From Agarophyton chilense (taxonomy: Eukaryota > Rhodophyta > Florideophyceae > Gracilariales > Gracilariaceae), in assembly GCA_030374765.1 (NCBI GenBank), contig JARGXX010000075.1, forward strand, positions 1,550,001-1,614,000: a DNA stretch of 64,000 bases, read 5' to 3'. A program made the translations under genes and the position numbers. Shown here in pieces: positions 53,045 to 62,819 of this stretch (position 1 is its first letter; each line of letters starts with the position of its first letter). The notes below the pieces were generated by a model that saw only the letters and a list, made by a program, of their open reading frames with translations, had not been told where the DNA came from and made no database searches.

Positions 53045-54001
53045 TGTAGTGCAACGCCAAGGGCGGCGGAAACACACGAAGATGTCCGAGTCTTCCTCCA
53101 AGGAGGGTAGCACGGCGACGGAGCCTCTCCGGAGTGAACACGACTAAGTCGGGGTGTAAGGCCGAGGTTCACCGGCACGCCAAGCGGGGAGAGTGCGGGA
53201 TGCTAGAAGGGAGCAGACCAGGTATGAGCTGTATTCCACGGGAGTGGGCAAGTGATAAAGGGGGGACCACCCAGTGGGGGCGATCGGGGGCATGGGCCAC
53301 GAGAGCCAAAAGAAATATGTAGCAAACCCAATACTGGGGCGAGAACACGGCAGTGGTATGAAAGATATAAACGCTAACAGCGGTGAGTCTCCTGTTGACG
53401 CAGGGTGGATAAGTCTACCGTTAGTAACGCGGCTTCACCTCCGTAGAGTGTGGAAGACTCGCGAAAGCGGAAAAAGACTTAGAGCCAAGAACCCTGGTTC
53501 GGCGAGAACACGGCAGTGGTATGAAAGATATACACGCTAACAGCGGTGAGTCTCCTGTTGACGCAGGGTAGATAAGTCTACCGTTAGTAACGCGGTTTTA
53601 CCTCCGTAGAGTGTGGAAGACTCGCGAAAGCGGAAAAAGACTTAGAGCCAAGAACCCTGGTTGGGGAAGTTTACTGAGTGTCAGGGCGAGATCGTCCTGG
53701 CACTATATAGCGTAGAATACTGTAAAGAGCTCCCTAACCTATTGTAATAAAGCTAAATAAATAGAGAAATATCCAGCTATGCTGTGCGAACCTGTCCTGG
53801 GCCACCCGTGGTACACGTGGGTAAGTCACACCCGAATCGGGGCCACGGCGCACGGCCGCCGGTGCACTTCGCGTACAACGCGTATACACCTGGCTACGCC
53901 AGCCCGCTAGTAGTGGTATTACTCATAGATCTCACAAGTATCGCCCGAGGCGGAAAAACAACCAAGTCCTGGAAAAAGGCCGTCACGAGGGTTGCACTTC
54001 A
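53045..54001 (-). repeat. Right (5') LTR of gypsy element D
   Basis: 957 bp, the left LTR sequence plus a tandem duplication of 163 bp (about 53337-53499 and 53500-53662). The rest is nearly identical to 41996-42789. Confidence 0.9.
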
Positions 54002-54097
54002 AAACTTACGAAAACAACCATCGTGATCACGAATTTAAACAATGGATAATACGTCAATATGCTTGAGCAATTGTTTCGCTAAAAAGAAAAGTACGAA

Positions 54098-54521
54098 TGT
54101 TGAAGACGTCTCGCGAGAAGGGAATGGAGAATTAAAAAACGCAATCTGGTTTAGATAGATGCGATGCGTGGGTTGCACTTTAATTCAAAGTAGAGAAAGT
54201 TAGATAGACACAAAAGTGCATCTTTAATTTGAAATAGTAGTCTAATCAAAGAGAAGTTGAATTAGAATGACGCTGATTACTTGACGCGGTAGAGACTCAC
54301 ACCAAGCTCCTAGCAAATATAAAAGAGCTCAAAACAAGAGATCTACTTCTCTTGTTTTATTTATCGAACAAATTTCAACCTCTTCCATTACAACAAAACC
54401 ATCAAGGCTACCGTCGTTCTTGTTCGTATTGCTCTCGCGCCGCCTGTCTACGCCGTTTACATTGATTCCGTCTCACTGCCGCGTTCTACACCGCTTACAA
54501 CGAATCGTCGTTTGCACAACA
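54098..54521 (+). repeat. 3' LTR of copia element G
   Basis: 424 bp, TGTTGAAGACGTCTCGCGAG ... TTTGCACAACA, with a TATA box at 54318-54324. Flanked on the right by Tc1 transposase sequence that continues from 36046. Confidence 0.85.
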
Positions 54522-54680
54522 GCAAGGAAGGCAATTTGATACAGTTTTGATATGAAAGATTGTATCAAAGATTGCTGGGAAAAGATTGACAGAAATGTTA
54601 TCAATTCTTTAATTGAATCAATGCCGAAGCGTTGCATAAGCGTTATACAGGCTAAAAGAGCTAAACTAAACTACCGAACT
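54522..54680 (+). pseudogene. Tc1-like transposase, C-terminal part
   Basis: Begins GRQFDTV, which completes the pre-insertion motif of the Tc1 family after ARMVHGQ at 36046. It goes on with DMKDCIKDCWEKIDRNVINS and LIESMPKRCISVIQAKRAK, the conserved end of Tc1 transposases (W..I......LI.SMP.R). A frame change near 54557 is present. Confidence 0.8.
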
Positions 54681-54837
54681 CGCGTTAGAGTAAAAAGGGT
54701 GCAATAAAGGTTATGCTTTTGAAACAGTATTTTTGCTTCAAAATTTTTTCACACTGATTTTGTTAATTTTACTGTAGCCAAAACGTCGATTTTCGGAAAT
54801 TTTGGGCGAGGGATATGATTTTGAAACAGACTTTACG

Positions 54838-57384
54838 TCAATTCATATCTAAAATCCTCCCGAAACCTCGGTCAGTGTCTACATCAATGTCCGCAGCGCG
54901 AACAATTGGAGAATGAATGTCTCTTTCGTCGAGAAGCGTTGGCTCCGGCAATGAGCTCGTGCTTGTCGGTGAATTCCCCGAGTCTACTGGAGTCTTGACC
55001 TTCGGACGTTTTCTACAATATTTCCAAATCACAAAGAGAGCAGCAACAAGAAATACCGCGAGGACAACCGAGACCGAGATTCCTATTATTACACCTATAT
55101 TTGATCCTACGTCATCGTCTTCACACTGTGCGTTCTGACTGGATCCAGAATCTGATCGTCCTCCACAGCATTGCCGATCAAAATCGCTTTTAACTTCTGA
55201 CGATTTATCAGGACAAATCGGGTTTGCACGCTTCACCTCCTCTTCGTCATCGGGGCATGTGGGGGAATCCAATAAGTCACAGTCCATTTGATTGAATGGT
55301 TCATATTCCGTAGCCCTCGGATCGAAAATTACTTCTGCTGGGCAGTTTTGAGTTGCGTTGGGACTGTCAATTGGCATCTCGCATATGGCAAACCGCTTGG
55401 CGTCGCATGGGACCACATTCCAATTCTCCTCAACACCCCTCCGGTCGATCGATATGCACGCGTCTACTAAACCCCGATCGTGAAGCGTCTTGATCTGTGT
55501 ATCTAGTGATTCTCGCGCGATGCTGAAGCCAAGACTATCTTTCAGAAACTGCGAATCGTTCACCCAGAGAAGAGGTTTGCTTCGAGAAGCGGCTAATCCG
55601 ATCCAACTGCCATCGAGAGAGCTGATGCTTGCAGCAATTTGATTCTTTCTGATGTTGTCAATGATTGCTAGGTCACTAGCTGCAGATTCACAGTGACCCC
55701 GAGCTTCAGCCCATGTCTGCTCAGATTCAGACCTCCAGTACAACGAATTCCCTGCTCGGAAGCATTTCCAGGGCTTTCCACCTCCAACCAGAACATCTGC
55801 ACACATACCACCGTATCGCTGGCGAAGTTTTTGCCGTTCACAACCACTTAGAATCCTGGGTTGACAGCCTCTGTTCTCACTTTCCCACTTGCTTCTTACA
55901 CCAGATATAGCAGTCTCTCTATCCCCCACAGCTTCGGCGGCCTCTCCAATCGTGGTATCAACCCCTACAACCCCAACCAAGCGCCTTGATTCCTGATCGT
56001 AGACGGGCTGAGCTATTGTGAACATTTCTCCCAACCCGAACGCATCAGTGTAAACAGCAGATGTATACTGTTGCCTCGTTTGAGTAAGAGATGCAATGTC
56101 CGTGTACGCAAGAAGAGATGTATCGGGACTCTGGTTCGATGACACATGGCTCCACACGCCTGGGTTTGAAGACTCGCATACCAAAGACCGGGCTAGACGC
56201 TGAGCATCGTTATTCTTTCCTTCTGTGAATGTCGTTATAGAGACTTTGTCGTCTGCAAAGCTTTCTTGTTTGAGTTTGATCTTTCTTATTATTTCAGATG
56301 TGCAACGGCACCCCTCCGTTTGCGCTTTAGATGATCTACATCCCACGAAACACTCTGGCTCACTACCAAGTAATAACACAATAATCTTGGAGCAATAGCT
56401 AGATTTTTGTTGCCCTTGTGATGCATGAAGTAGATCAAAAGCCTTCAGAAATGCGTACTCAATAGCTGGGTTTCCGCTTGCCGGTGGCAAACGTTTCAAC
56501 TCCGACAGTAATAACTCTTTCACGTCTTCCGTCGCACTCTGAAGAGTTGAAAAGTTACCGAGTATCTTTGGTTCCTCGTCCACTGCGAATACAGCGACAT
56601 AATCGCTCCGTTCTAGAGCTGTCAGTGCTCTTTGCAAAGAGTTTGAGAGCACTTTATCAGCAGAAACCAAGGAAGTCGTGTCCAAGAGAAACACAACATC
56701 TTTAGAGCCAGAGGCGGCGGCAATATACCAAGGACGACTCATCGGAACATATCCACATCGTTCAATATCGGTTTTTTGGCGTTCTCGTGCACTCCCTGGA
56801 TAGGTCATCATGAGCCCTGTAGAAGTAGAGGCATACAGCCAGCTCTTAAGCTTGTGGTTCCGAAATGATTCACGCAAAGAGCTGCTCATTGATTTGACAG
56901 CACAGGCATCTCTAATAAGATCTTGATCGCGCACTCTAATGTTGTGTTTACCATCCCGTGTTTCGTGTTGTAATGAACCAGGTGTGAACGAGAGAAAGGG
57001 GACTTGTAAATTCAAAAGCCGTTTTGTTGGGCTACAGCTGGTAGGACATATTGATTCTCCACTGGACGCCAAAAGCAAACCAGAACAGCGATATCCGGAC
57101 TCGAACGCATCATTGGCACAATCGGTTGGAAGACAAGAGTCTCGATTGCAATTCTGGGAGGCTCGGCATCTCGCTGAGGGGGCCATGACCTTAGCCAGGT
57201 TAACGGCTACATCTCGTACAGCCTGGTTCTTCGCTTCATAAAAGGTGTCAAACGCATCGTTCTGCTGCCTGGAATTCGTGGCATGAGAAAGAAGGATAAA
57301 GCATGTCGAGACGATGAAGGCGATGGGTTTTGCACCCCGAGCTCTGAGCATTGGCATGAGACAAAGTCTTCTTTTCGCTTGCAC
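54838..57384 (-). CDS. Single-pass membrane protein with Cache, VWA and C-type lectin domains
   Basis: Intronless 848-aa gene. Residues 20-35 are a hydrophobic signal peptide after a basic start. Residues 150-222 end in SWLYASTSTGLMMTYPGS and YVPMSRPWYIAAASG, as in the Cache/VWA-N region of calcium-channel alpha-2-delta-like and CACHD1-like proteins. A VWA domain follows (about 227-400), with the metal site reading DTTSL rather than the usual DxSxS. Residues 430-480 (VYTDAFGLGEMFTIAQPVYD) look like the second half of the Cache domain. Residues 541-671 form a C-type lectin-like domain (CFRAGNSLYW, WIGLAAS, FAICEM). A Cys-rich stalk precedes a transmembrane helix at 762-788 (IGVIIGISVSVVLAVFLVAA) and a basic stop-transfer and 60-aa tail. 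It is probably a cell-surface sensor or adhesion protein. The start choice among Met1, Met10 and Met12 is open. Confidence 0.85.
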   Translation of the reverse strand: MQAKRRLCLMPMLRARGAKPIAFIVSTCFILLSHATNSRQQNDAFDTFYEAKNQAVRDVAVNLAKVMAPSARCRASQNCNRDSCLPTDCANDAFESGYRCSGLLLASSGESICPTSCSPTKRLLNLQVPFLSFTPGSLQHETRDGKHNIRVRDQDLIRDACAVKSMSSSLRESFRNHKLKSWLYASTSTGLMMTYPGSARERQKTDIERCGYVPMSRPWYIAAASGSKDVVFLLDTTSLVSADKVLSNSLQRALTALERSDYVAVFAVDEEPKILGNFSTLQSATEDVKELLLSELKRLPPASGNPAIEYAFLKAFDLLHASQGQQKSSYCSKIIVLLLGSEPECFVGCRSSKAQTEGCRCTSEIIRKIKLKQESFADDKVSITTFTEGKNNDAQRLARSLVCESSNPGVWSHVSSNQSPDTSLLAYTDIASLTQTRQQYTSAVYTDAFGLGEMFTIAQPVYDQESRRLVGVVGVDTTIGEAAEAVGDRETAISGVRSKWESENRGCQPRILSGCERQKLRQRYGGMCADVLVGGGKPWKCFRAGNSLYWRSESEQTWAEARGHCESAASDLAIIDNIRKNQIAASISSLDGSWIGLAASRSKPLLWVNDSQFLKDSLGFSIARESLDTQIKTLHDRGLVDACISIDRRGVEENWNVVPCDAKRFAICEMPIDSPNATQNCPAEVIFDPRATEYEPFNQMDCDLLDSPTCPDDEEEVKRANPICPDKSSEVKSDFDRQCCGGRSDSGSSQNAQCEDDDVGSNIGVIIGISVSVVLAVFLVAALFVIWKYCRKRPKVKTPVDSGNSPTSTSSLPEPTLLDERDIHSPIVRAADIDVDTDRGFGRILDMN

Positions 57385-58319
57385 GGGTATCGCTCGAATG
57401 ATATGGGCGGGTTTGGGTGGGGGCTACACGAAGTTTTTACGATATCGCCTACGGTTCAAAACGGGACGATTGTTTGTGCCATCAACGCAACTCGAGTCAG
57501 GAAAAGCTTACGCAACTCGAGTCGTGAAAAGCTAACGCAACTAAATACCGTGTTTTGCAGTCCACCCAATGGTGTTCGGCGCTTAATATAAAGTATCTAT
57601 CCCAATTCGTCGACTGTCCGTTGTTCTCAACAGTGGTCGAAAACTTTGGAATGCACGTGTAACTTTACTGTAGGAGATAAGGTGTTCCCAATTGTAGGCA
57701 CAACAACGTAATTTTTACGGGAAAACGGCAGGGGAGCGTCATCGATGCTTCTAGTGCCACGCTTGGCATGCGGAAGACTGCTCGACCGCTCTCGGGCCAT
57801 CGGCATCTTTATTGACTCCTCTTGACTCAGGTTTTCGAACATGTTTACGACAGATTAGATGCTCACTTGATGCACAAACACTTCTTCATGCACACAGGTA
57901 CTGTACATCTGATCGCAATGCTCGACCAAAGAATTCAGATGAGTGTTCTGGTCACTAGAAAGTGTGCAGTGAAAAAAAAAGAAATAAGATCTCCAATTTA
58001 GGCCAAGCTTTGCAAGGCATAAGGCATAAGGAGTTGCCGACGGCAGCCCCGCATCATGATGACAAGATCATTGGCCGTCGATAATCGCTGTTTGTGATCA
58101 ATGCCAAAGAAGGTGAAGAGGGCTGAGAACTGCAGGCTCGCGTCGGAACGCGGCTTGATTCGCGTGGCTTGCTTTGCTCCGGCTTTCAGCATCGGCAAGT
58201 TGTCGGCGGTAACCCATCATCACGATGATCACGGTGATAGGATCACCCAGCGTGGACGCTGTGCAGTCGTCACGCTGTCGATACTCTCGCCGCCAGCCCG
58301 TCGTCGCCAGGCGCGCGGC
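57385..58319. other. Intergenic region between the two host genes
   Basis: Contains the promoter of the membrane-protein gene (right of 57384) and the 3' end of the S4 gene. At 57476-57540 a short direct repeat occurs (caactcgagtc-ggaaaagct-acgcaactcgagtcg). No conserved ORF. No RNA gene was recognised. Confidence 0.5.
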
Positions 58320-59297
58320 TCACATGAAACGCATCATGCTTACTCGGAATCGTCCCCGTTTCGTGCGGCTCACGTCTTGCACGCGCAGTTTACCAACCCC
58401 CCTCGCCGAGATGGTGTCATCCACCTCAACTCGTTTGCTGCCATTTCGCGCCACGTGCTGGTTGTGACATACAAGTCCCTTCTCCAGCAGCTTAGAGAAC
58501 TGTGCGCGGCTCATGTTCAGTCCGCCACTGCCAACAGCGTCCAGCCGCAAAGACGACTCCACGCTGTTCACCTCCTTCAGCACGCGCTGCGTCTCCTCCA
58601 ACTCCGAGATGGGCTCTACGCGCGTGCTCACCGTCGCGCGACGCACACTCTGCACGCTACCCTGCAAGATGCGCGCTGCTTCGCCCTTTGTGATAACCTG
58701 CGCGCCACGCTGCCCGTCCAAGACGCTGATATCGCCAATCTGCGAGCGATCCAACCCGCTGGACAACACGGCGCCCATGAAGTCTCGATGAGTCGTTCGT
58801 TCATCAAACTTTCCTTCAAGCTTTACAACCACCAGCTCGTGGTTTGCTGCGTCAAGCAACCGTTGCTCGTCTTCCACACGGTATGCGCAGCCAACCACCA
58901 GAAGGCGTCGCTCGGCGTCGCCATATCCTCCCCAGCACATCGCACGAGTGTCTCGTATGGCGCGCACAATGTCCAATACGCAACTGCTCTCCAACGGTGT
59001 CAGAAAGTGTGACGTCAGTATGGTACGTTCCCGCACCGCTCGCTCACTCAGCGCCAACATGTTTTGCGCCAGCATCTTTTCTATGTTGTTGGCGTGTGCA
59101 AAATTCAGCAGCTTCTCGGTTTGCTGCGGACTAAGAGACAGATTTACGCACAACGTGCGTCGGGGGCGGCTTGCACACATTGAGTTAAGCAGTGTTTGTT
59201 GCCGTAAGAACAGCGCGCGCACCGCGTGCGGCGGCGCAAACGCCGTGTGCGTGCACCGATGACTCTGACGCGACCAAAATGAAGACATGTGTCCCAC
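58320..59297 (-). CDS. S4-domain RNA-binding protein (YlmH / photosystem II S4 family), probably chloroplast-targeted
   Basis: 325 aa. Residues 1-50 are Arg/Ser/His-rich without acidic residues, like a transit peptide. From about 85 on the YlmH-family signature is clear: TSHFLTPLESS, WGGYGDAERRLLVVGC, then HRDFMGAVLSSGLDRSQIGD and ISVLDG, and an S4 RNA-binding domain from residue 246 (SSLRLDAVGSGGLNMSRAQF ... DTISARGVGKL) with the basic end RTKRGRFRV. The family occurs in bacteria and in plastids, where the member is called photosystem II S4 domain protein; it probably acts on ribosomal or plastid RNA. No introns. A later Met (Met40) could be the start if the extension is not used. It shows that the organism is photosynthetic or descended from such. 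Confidence 0.9.
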   Translation of the reverse strand: MGHMSSFWSRQSHRCTHTAFAPPHAVRALFLRQQTLLNSMCASRPRRTLCVNLSLSPQQTEKLLNFAHANNIEKMLAQNMLALSERAVRERTILTSHFLTPLESSCVLDIVRAIRDTRAMCWGGYGDAERRLLVVGCAYRVEDEQRLLDAANHELVVVKLEGKFDERTTHRDFMGAVLSSGLDRSQIGDISVLDGQRGAQVITKGEAARILQGSVQSVRRATVSTRVEPISELEETQRVLKEVNSVESSLRLDAVGSGGLNMSRAQFSKLLEKGLVCHNQHVARNGSKRVEVDDTISARGVGKLRVQDVSRTKRGRFRVSMMRFM

Positions 59298-59598
59298 CCA
59301 CTGAGAATGGTGGAGATCAACTTAAAGAGAAAGGCGCATTCGCTGCACAATCTCTATTAACGCTTAGTAGCACGTCACCGCTCGTCCACCCTCAGCAGTC
59401 TCAGCCGTGCCCGTCGCTATGCTCGCTTTGCCCCACTGAAAACCTGCGAGTGACGTAACTCAACGACGCTGTGAAATGAACAAAGCAGACATCCACGCCT
59501 TGCAAACAGCCAGCATGATCTAACAGACCTGTACAGTAAGAGCATCTCCACCAGAGTAGGCTAAATCAACAAATCATCTAAAACGTGTAGCAATATAA
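59298..59598. promoter_or_regulatory. Upstream region of the S4 gene
   Basis: About 300 bp between the divergent S4 gene (minus) and the Harbinger-like ORF (plus). It must carry the S4 promoter. No clear TATA box on the minus strand. The sequence aatataaatgg at 59591-59601 directly abuts the plus-strand ATG and may belong to the transposon. Confidence 0.35.
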
Positions 59599-60209
59599 AT
59601 GGACAGGGCTATTTCCTCGATTTGCTCCACATTATGTTCGTACAGCCCCACCAGTATCGACCCATTTTTTCAAACCTCAAGCCCAATTGACGAAGATATT
59701 GTGTGGCAAAAGGCACACGAGGCCGCCTTCGATGATCTTGTATCGCAGACATTGACAGAATCCGACGAAGAAGAGCCTCCCCGATGGGGTGGCTCTCGTC
59801 CAGAGAGGTCATCGAATCTTGACCGCAATCACGAGCGCTTTGCCACACTTCTCCACAACGTTGCTAATAACCCAATATATTCAAATCACATGTTTTATCG
59901 GCACTTTCAAGTAAGGGCGCTCGTCAGCATGGCAAAAAATCAGGCAAGATCCAAAAATCTTAGGTTTCTGCCGTTACAAAAGACCTAGGTATCCTGAGCG
60001 GATTACTGGGATATCGGCGCCTCCAAAGCGCCGGTCTCCCAGCAGAAGTTTGTCAGGATGCAAAAGATGATAGGAAAAATACTGCATATTCATCCTTTAT
60101 CTGATACTCTATCCAAACATTTTGGATCGAAAGCCACGCGCAGATATTATCCCCTGCGCCAGTTCAAACACACATGTTTGCTCTTGGGACTGCACTTCCT
60201 CTCCGCAAA
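59599..60209 (+). pseudogene. PIF/Harbinger-like transposase fragment
   Basis: The 129-aa ORF 59599-59988 contains GGSRPERSSNLDRNHERFAT and NNPIYSNHMFYRHFQVRAL, which match the N-terminal region of Harbinger-type transposases (GSRPGRxxNxDRD ... PVYxxxxFRRRFR). After the stop at 59986, DYWDIGASKAPVSQQKFVRM and QKMIGKI at about 60003-60100 look like a degraded next part. No DDE core is present. The fragment is dead. Confidence 0.55.
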
Positions 60210-60900
60210 GTTTTGAATGTTCCCCCCCTACATTCCTCCACGACGTCTCTTCTTCCACTAACTTTTACTAGCGCTCAGTTGCAATCGCTTCTTTTTGTAC
60301 TAACTTCTACTTGTGCTCTTTTTCAATCGCGTTTTCAAATGTTCTCGGAGATCGTCCAGGAAAAGATTGCTCCTCTCTCACAAAAAAAACCCATCACAAA
60401 CGTCTCTGCTTAGTGCCGCTGAACCGAACCTTATTTTTTACAGAGCAAACAGTTCAGCTCAATCATGATAGAGACCCCATATTCTAGAGATGAAGACCGC
60501 ACGCTGTAGCCCCTGTTTCAAGGCAAAACTAAAGCTGCTATGAGCCGTTCCGGCGTACAGCCGCCGCCGGCGGGAGCAGCGGCTCGAAAGGTCCAGAAAT
60601 GCAACTGAAAGCAGCTGGCGACGTGTGTTTTGTTGGACGGTTTCATCAATCTGGAGATTTTCGTTCATACTTTGTATGCTTTCTGGTCCGGTGAATCAGA
60701 ACGCATACAAAGTATGCACGAAGATCTGTAAGAACCGCTCCCCGACGGATACGTTTCAGATTTATTCGCGTAGTCGCGGGTTAGTACCAGCGGTTTTTGT
60801 CACAAAAATCCATCCGAAATTTCCGACCCGGTGTTGACGCGCACCCTAACTTAAGAATTACTCAACAAAATTTGTATACAGTGTCAGTTTAACAAAATAT
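60210..60900. other. Intergenic, nothing identified
   Basis: Frames at 60174-60413 and 60625-60837 have no recognisable domain. A short inverted repeat built on atactttgtatgc / gcatacaaagtat occurs at 60667-60716 and could form a hairpin. Confidence 0.4.
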
Positions 60901-61766
60901 TGTAGGACAATGCTTGGAGCGGAGACACCAAGAAGATGTGCGGGATCTTCCTCTCTTGAGAGACACGCCTCAGGCAGAGGAGACGCGTCCCAGCAAAGCA
61001 CAGGAACAGAGCCACTTTGGAAAGGCACGACGGAGTCGGGTGCAAGACCAAGGCCAATCCGGCGGGATATACCTAGATTGTTTAGGTGAGCACGGCACAG
61101 TCCGGGGTGTGATCAATCCTAGGCGGAGCGGTACCACGGCGATTATCGGAAAAGGAGCGAGGAAACACTCATATGAGGTGGACGAGCGGGGTGAGTGAGG
61201 CGGCCACTCACGAGAGCCAAAAAGGAGAAAAAGAGGAAAACGGGGGCGAAACCCTATACAGGGGCGAGACTACGACAAGTGTCGGCGATTAAATATAAAC
61301 CCACGGTGGTGGTAGCACTCTGGTCGACAGAGGGGTGGATGAACTAACGTGCAACGGGCGCTCACGCAGTATGCGGTGAAGACGCGCCGAAGGCGAAAAG
61401 TTCAGAGCCAAGACTCCCTCCTTGGTCTCCCAAGAGGGTGTTTACTGGGAAGCAGTGCTCAACCTCCTAAGTAGTGTGGCGCGCGGCCCCTGACAGTAGG
61501 CGCGCGCCCGAAAAATAGACACTAAATAGCGATATCGTAGCTAAATAACACTAACCATTAGGTACAATCCGGGCCACGTGTGGCACGCCTCGCACTCGAG
61601 CGTCGGCATCTGTGCAGTCCACGTGTTCCACCAGTGTGCACTTCCGGCCCTAACCGGCCGTCAGCACGCAAATAGCGGTATAGCTTGTCATAGCCCAAGC
61701 TATTTCTCAAGCGAGCGAAACGTCTAAGTCCTGCGAAGAAACCCCCTTGAAGGACATTGTCCTTCA
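60901..61766 (-). repeat. LTR of D-family element E (3' LTR)
   Basis: 866 bp. On the plus strand it starts TGTAGGACAATGCTTGGAGC and ends GGACATTGTCCTTCA, followed by the minus-strand purine tract at 61767-61780. Its termini are an inverted repeat (TGTAGGACAATG / CATTGTCCTTCA). Sequence blocks shared with the D LTR include gccaaaa/aggaga, ggcgaga, tagagccaaga and taaata, but overall similarity is low. Confidence 0.8.
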
Positions 61767-61780
61767 TATCCCCCTCCTTA
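61767..61780 (-). other. Polypurine tract of element E
   Basis: Minus strand ctaaggagggggata immediately before the LTR start TGAAGGACAATG. Same sequence type and place as in D. Confidence 0.7.
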
Positions 61781-61801
61781 GGTGACGAACACGCCGTCGA
61801 C

Positions 61802-62167
61802 ATGGCGGGGAGGCAACGGTCCAACCTGCATAAGAGCGAGCCGCGTAACGCGTCCAGCGACCACTCGACTGTCGAAGGCAGAGCTGCACAACAGAACGAC
61901 AAACGCACCAACGCGGTAACCACTCTTCGAACTTCGAGCGCTCTTCCGCATCGTACGCCAACTTCCAGCGACCACATCCCGATACCTCGGCGACCAGTAC
62001 TCCCTATGAACGGTGGTAACAATCCCCGCCGGGGTTACTTGCCGAGCCGATCCCGGGGTCCCGTTGAAGCTTCAAGGCACATCACTCCTGCGGAGGACAC
62101 CTGGCCCAGTTACGACGAACTTGTCGGGTTAAACCCGCGTCAACATGTATTATTTAGTAATTTTTAG
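61802..62167 (+). pseudogene. Antisense accessory gene of element E, N-terminal fragment
   Basis: Starts MAGRQRSNLHKSEPRN at the ATG at 61802, 35 nt from the LTR edge. It goes on to NGGNNPRRGYLPSRSR and TWPSYDELVGLNPRQH, which align with D (NQNNQPNRLPAGYFSAFRS; WPPYDMLVGRHPGHH). At about 62150 it runs into the inverted LTR and stops. The alignment with D and C fixes the start codon of the gene. Confidence 0.7.
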
Positions 62168-62819
62168 TGTTTATTTAGCTACGCTATCGCTATTTAGTGT
62201 CTATTTTTCGGGCGCGCGCCCACTGTCAGGGGCCGCGCGCCACACTACTTAGGAGGTTGAGCACTGCTTCCCAGTAAACACCCTCTTGAGAGACCAAGGA
62301 GGGAGCCTTGGCTCTGAACTTTTCGCCTTCGGCGCGTCTTCACCGCATACTGCGTGAGCGCCCGTTGCACGTTAGTTCATCCACCCCTCTGTCGACCAGA
62401 GTGCTACCACCACCGTGGGTTTATATTTAATCGCCGACACTTGTCGTAGTCTCGCCCCTGTATAGGGTTTCGCCCCCGTTTTCCTCTTTTTCTCCTTTTT
62501 GGCTCTCGTGAGTGGCCGCCTCACTCACCCCGCTCGTCCACCTCATACGAGTGTTTCCTCGCTCCTTTTCCGATAATCGCCGTGGTACCGCTCCGCCTAG
62601 GATTGATCACACCCCGGACTGTGCCGTGCTCACCTAAACAATCTAGGTATATCCCGCCGGATTGGCCTTGGTCTTGCACCCGACTCCGTCGTGCCTTTCC
62701 AGAGTGGCTCTGTTCCTGTGCTTTGCTGGGACGCGTCTCCTCTGCCTGAGGCGTGTCTCTCAAGAAAGGAAGATCCCAAACATCTTCGTGGTGTCTCCGC
62801 TCCCAAGCGTTGTCCTACA
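62163..62819 (-). repeat. Inverted LTR piece of element E
   Basis: On the minus strand it starts TGTAGGACAACGCTTGGGAG at 62819 and follows 60901-61553 at high similarity, then ends at about 62163. The last ~210 bp of the LTR are missing. Confidence 0.8.

Larger units (their letters stand above)
41996..54001 (-). mobile_element. Ty3/gypsy (chromovirus-like) element D, nearly intact
   Basis: Two near-identical LTRs, a PBS (53024-53041), gag (52884-50755), protease-pol (50797-44942) and, between pol and the 3' LTR, an antisense accessory gene (42825-44762). Only single in-frame stops disturb pol and the antisense gene. LTR similarity indicates a recent insertion. It lies in the RT of copia G. 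The flanking 5-mers (catta, aaact) do not match, so the target duplication has been lost or the element was formed by recombination. Confidence 0.9.
36047..54521 (+). mobile_element. Ty1/copia element G, with nested insertions
   Basis: LTRs at 36047-36508 and 54098-54521. Internal order: zinc-finger ORF (36852-37415), gag (37532-39240), protease (39380-39703), integrase (39704-41466) and then RT (41479-41995), i.e. integrase before RT, which is the copia order. A solo LTR (40153-40786) sits in the integrase. The gypsy element D (41996-54001) cuts the RT. Only about 95 bp of copia sequence (54002-54097) remain between D and the 3' LTR, so most of RT and all of RNase H are deleted. Confidence 0.85.
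35401..54774 (+). mobile_element. Tc1/mariner-like element hosting nested retrotransposons
   Basis: The left end starts CAGTGCGTTTCAAAA just after TA (35399-35400). The right end is probably at ...ttactg followed by TA (54775-54776). The transposase gene starts at 35550 and is split at 36046/54522 by the copia element; a 5-bp sequence at the two sides (acaat left, gcaag right) fits a duplicated acaag with one change on each side. The ends share only CAGT, so the exact boundaries are tentative. Confidence 0.65.
60901..62819 (-). mobile_element. D-family gypsy element E, deleted and inverted
   Basis: Consists of one LTR (60901-61766), a polypurine tract, the first ~120 codons of the antisense accessory gene (61802-62167), and a second LTR piece in opposite orientation (about 62163-62819). 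Gag and pol are absent. The two LTRs pair as an inverted repeat of about 650 bp with a ~610-bp spacer, unlike the direct repeats of a normal element. Confidence 0.75.

Noticed and set aside
53337..53662. CRISPR-like direct repeats
   Set aside because: Only two long adjacent units of 163 bp with no spacers; a tandem duplication in an LTR.
58101..59012. 303-codon plus-strand ORF opposite the S4-domain gene
   Set aside because: The minus strand encodes a clear YlmH-family protein; the plus frame is a GC-rich shadow.
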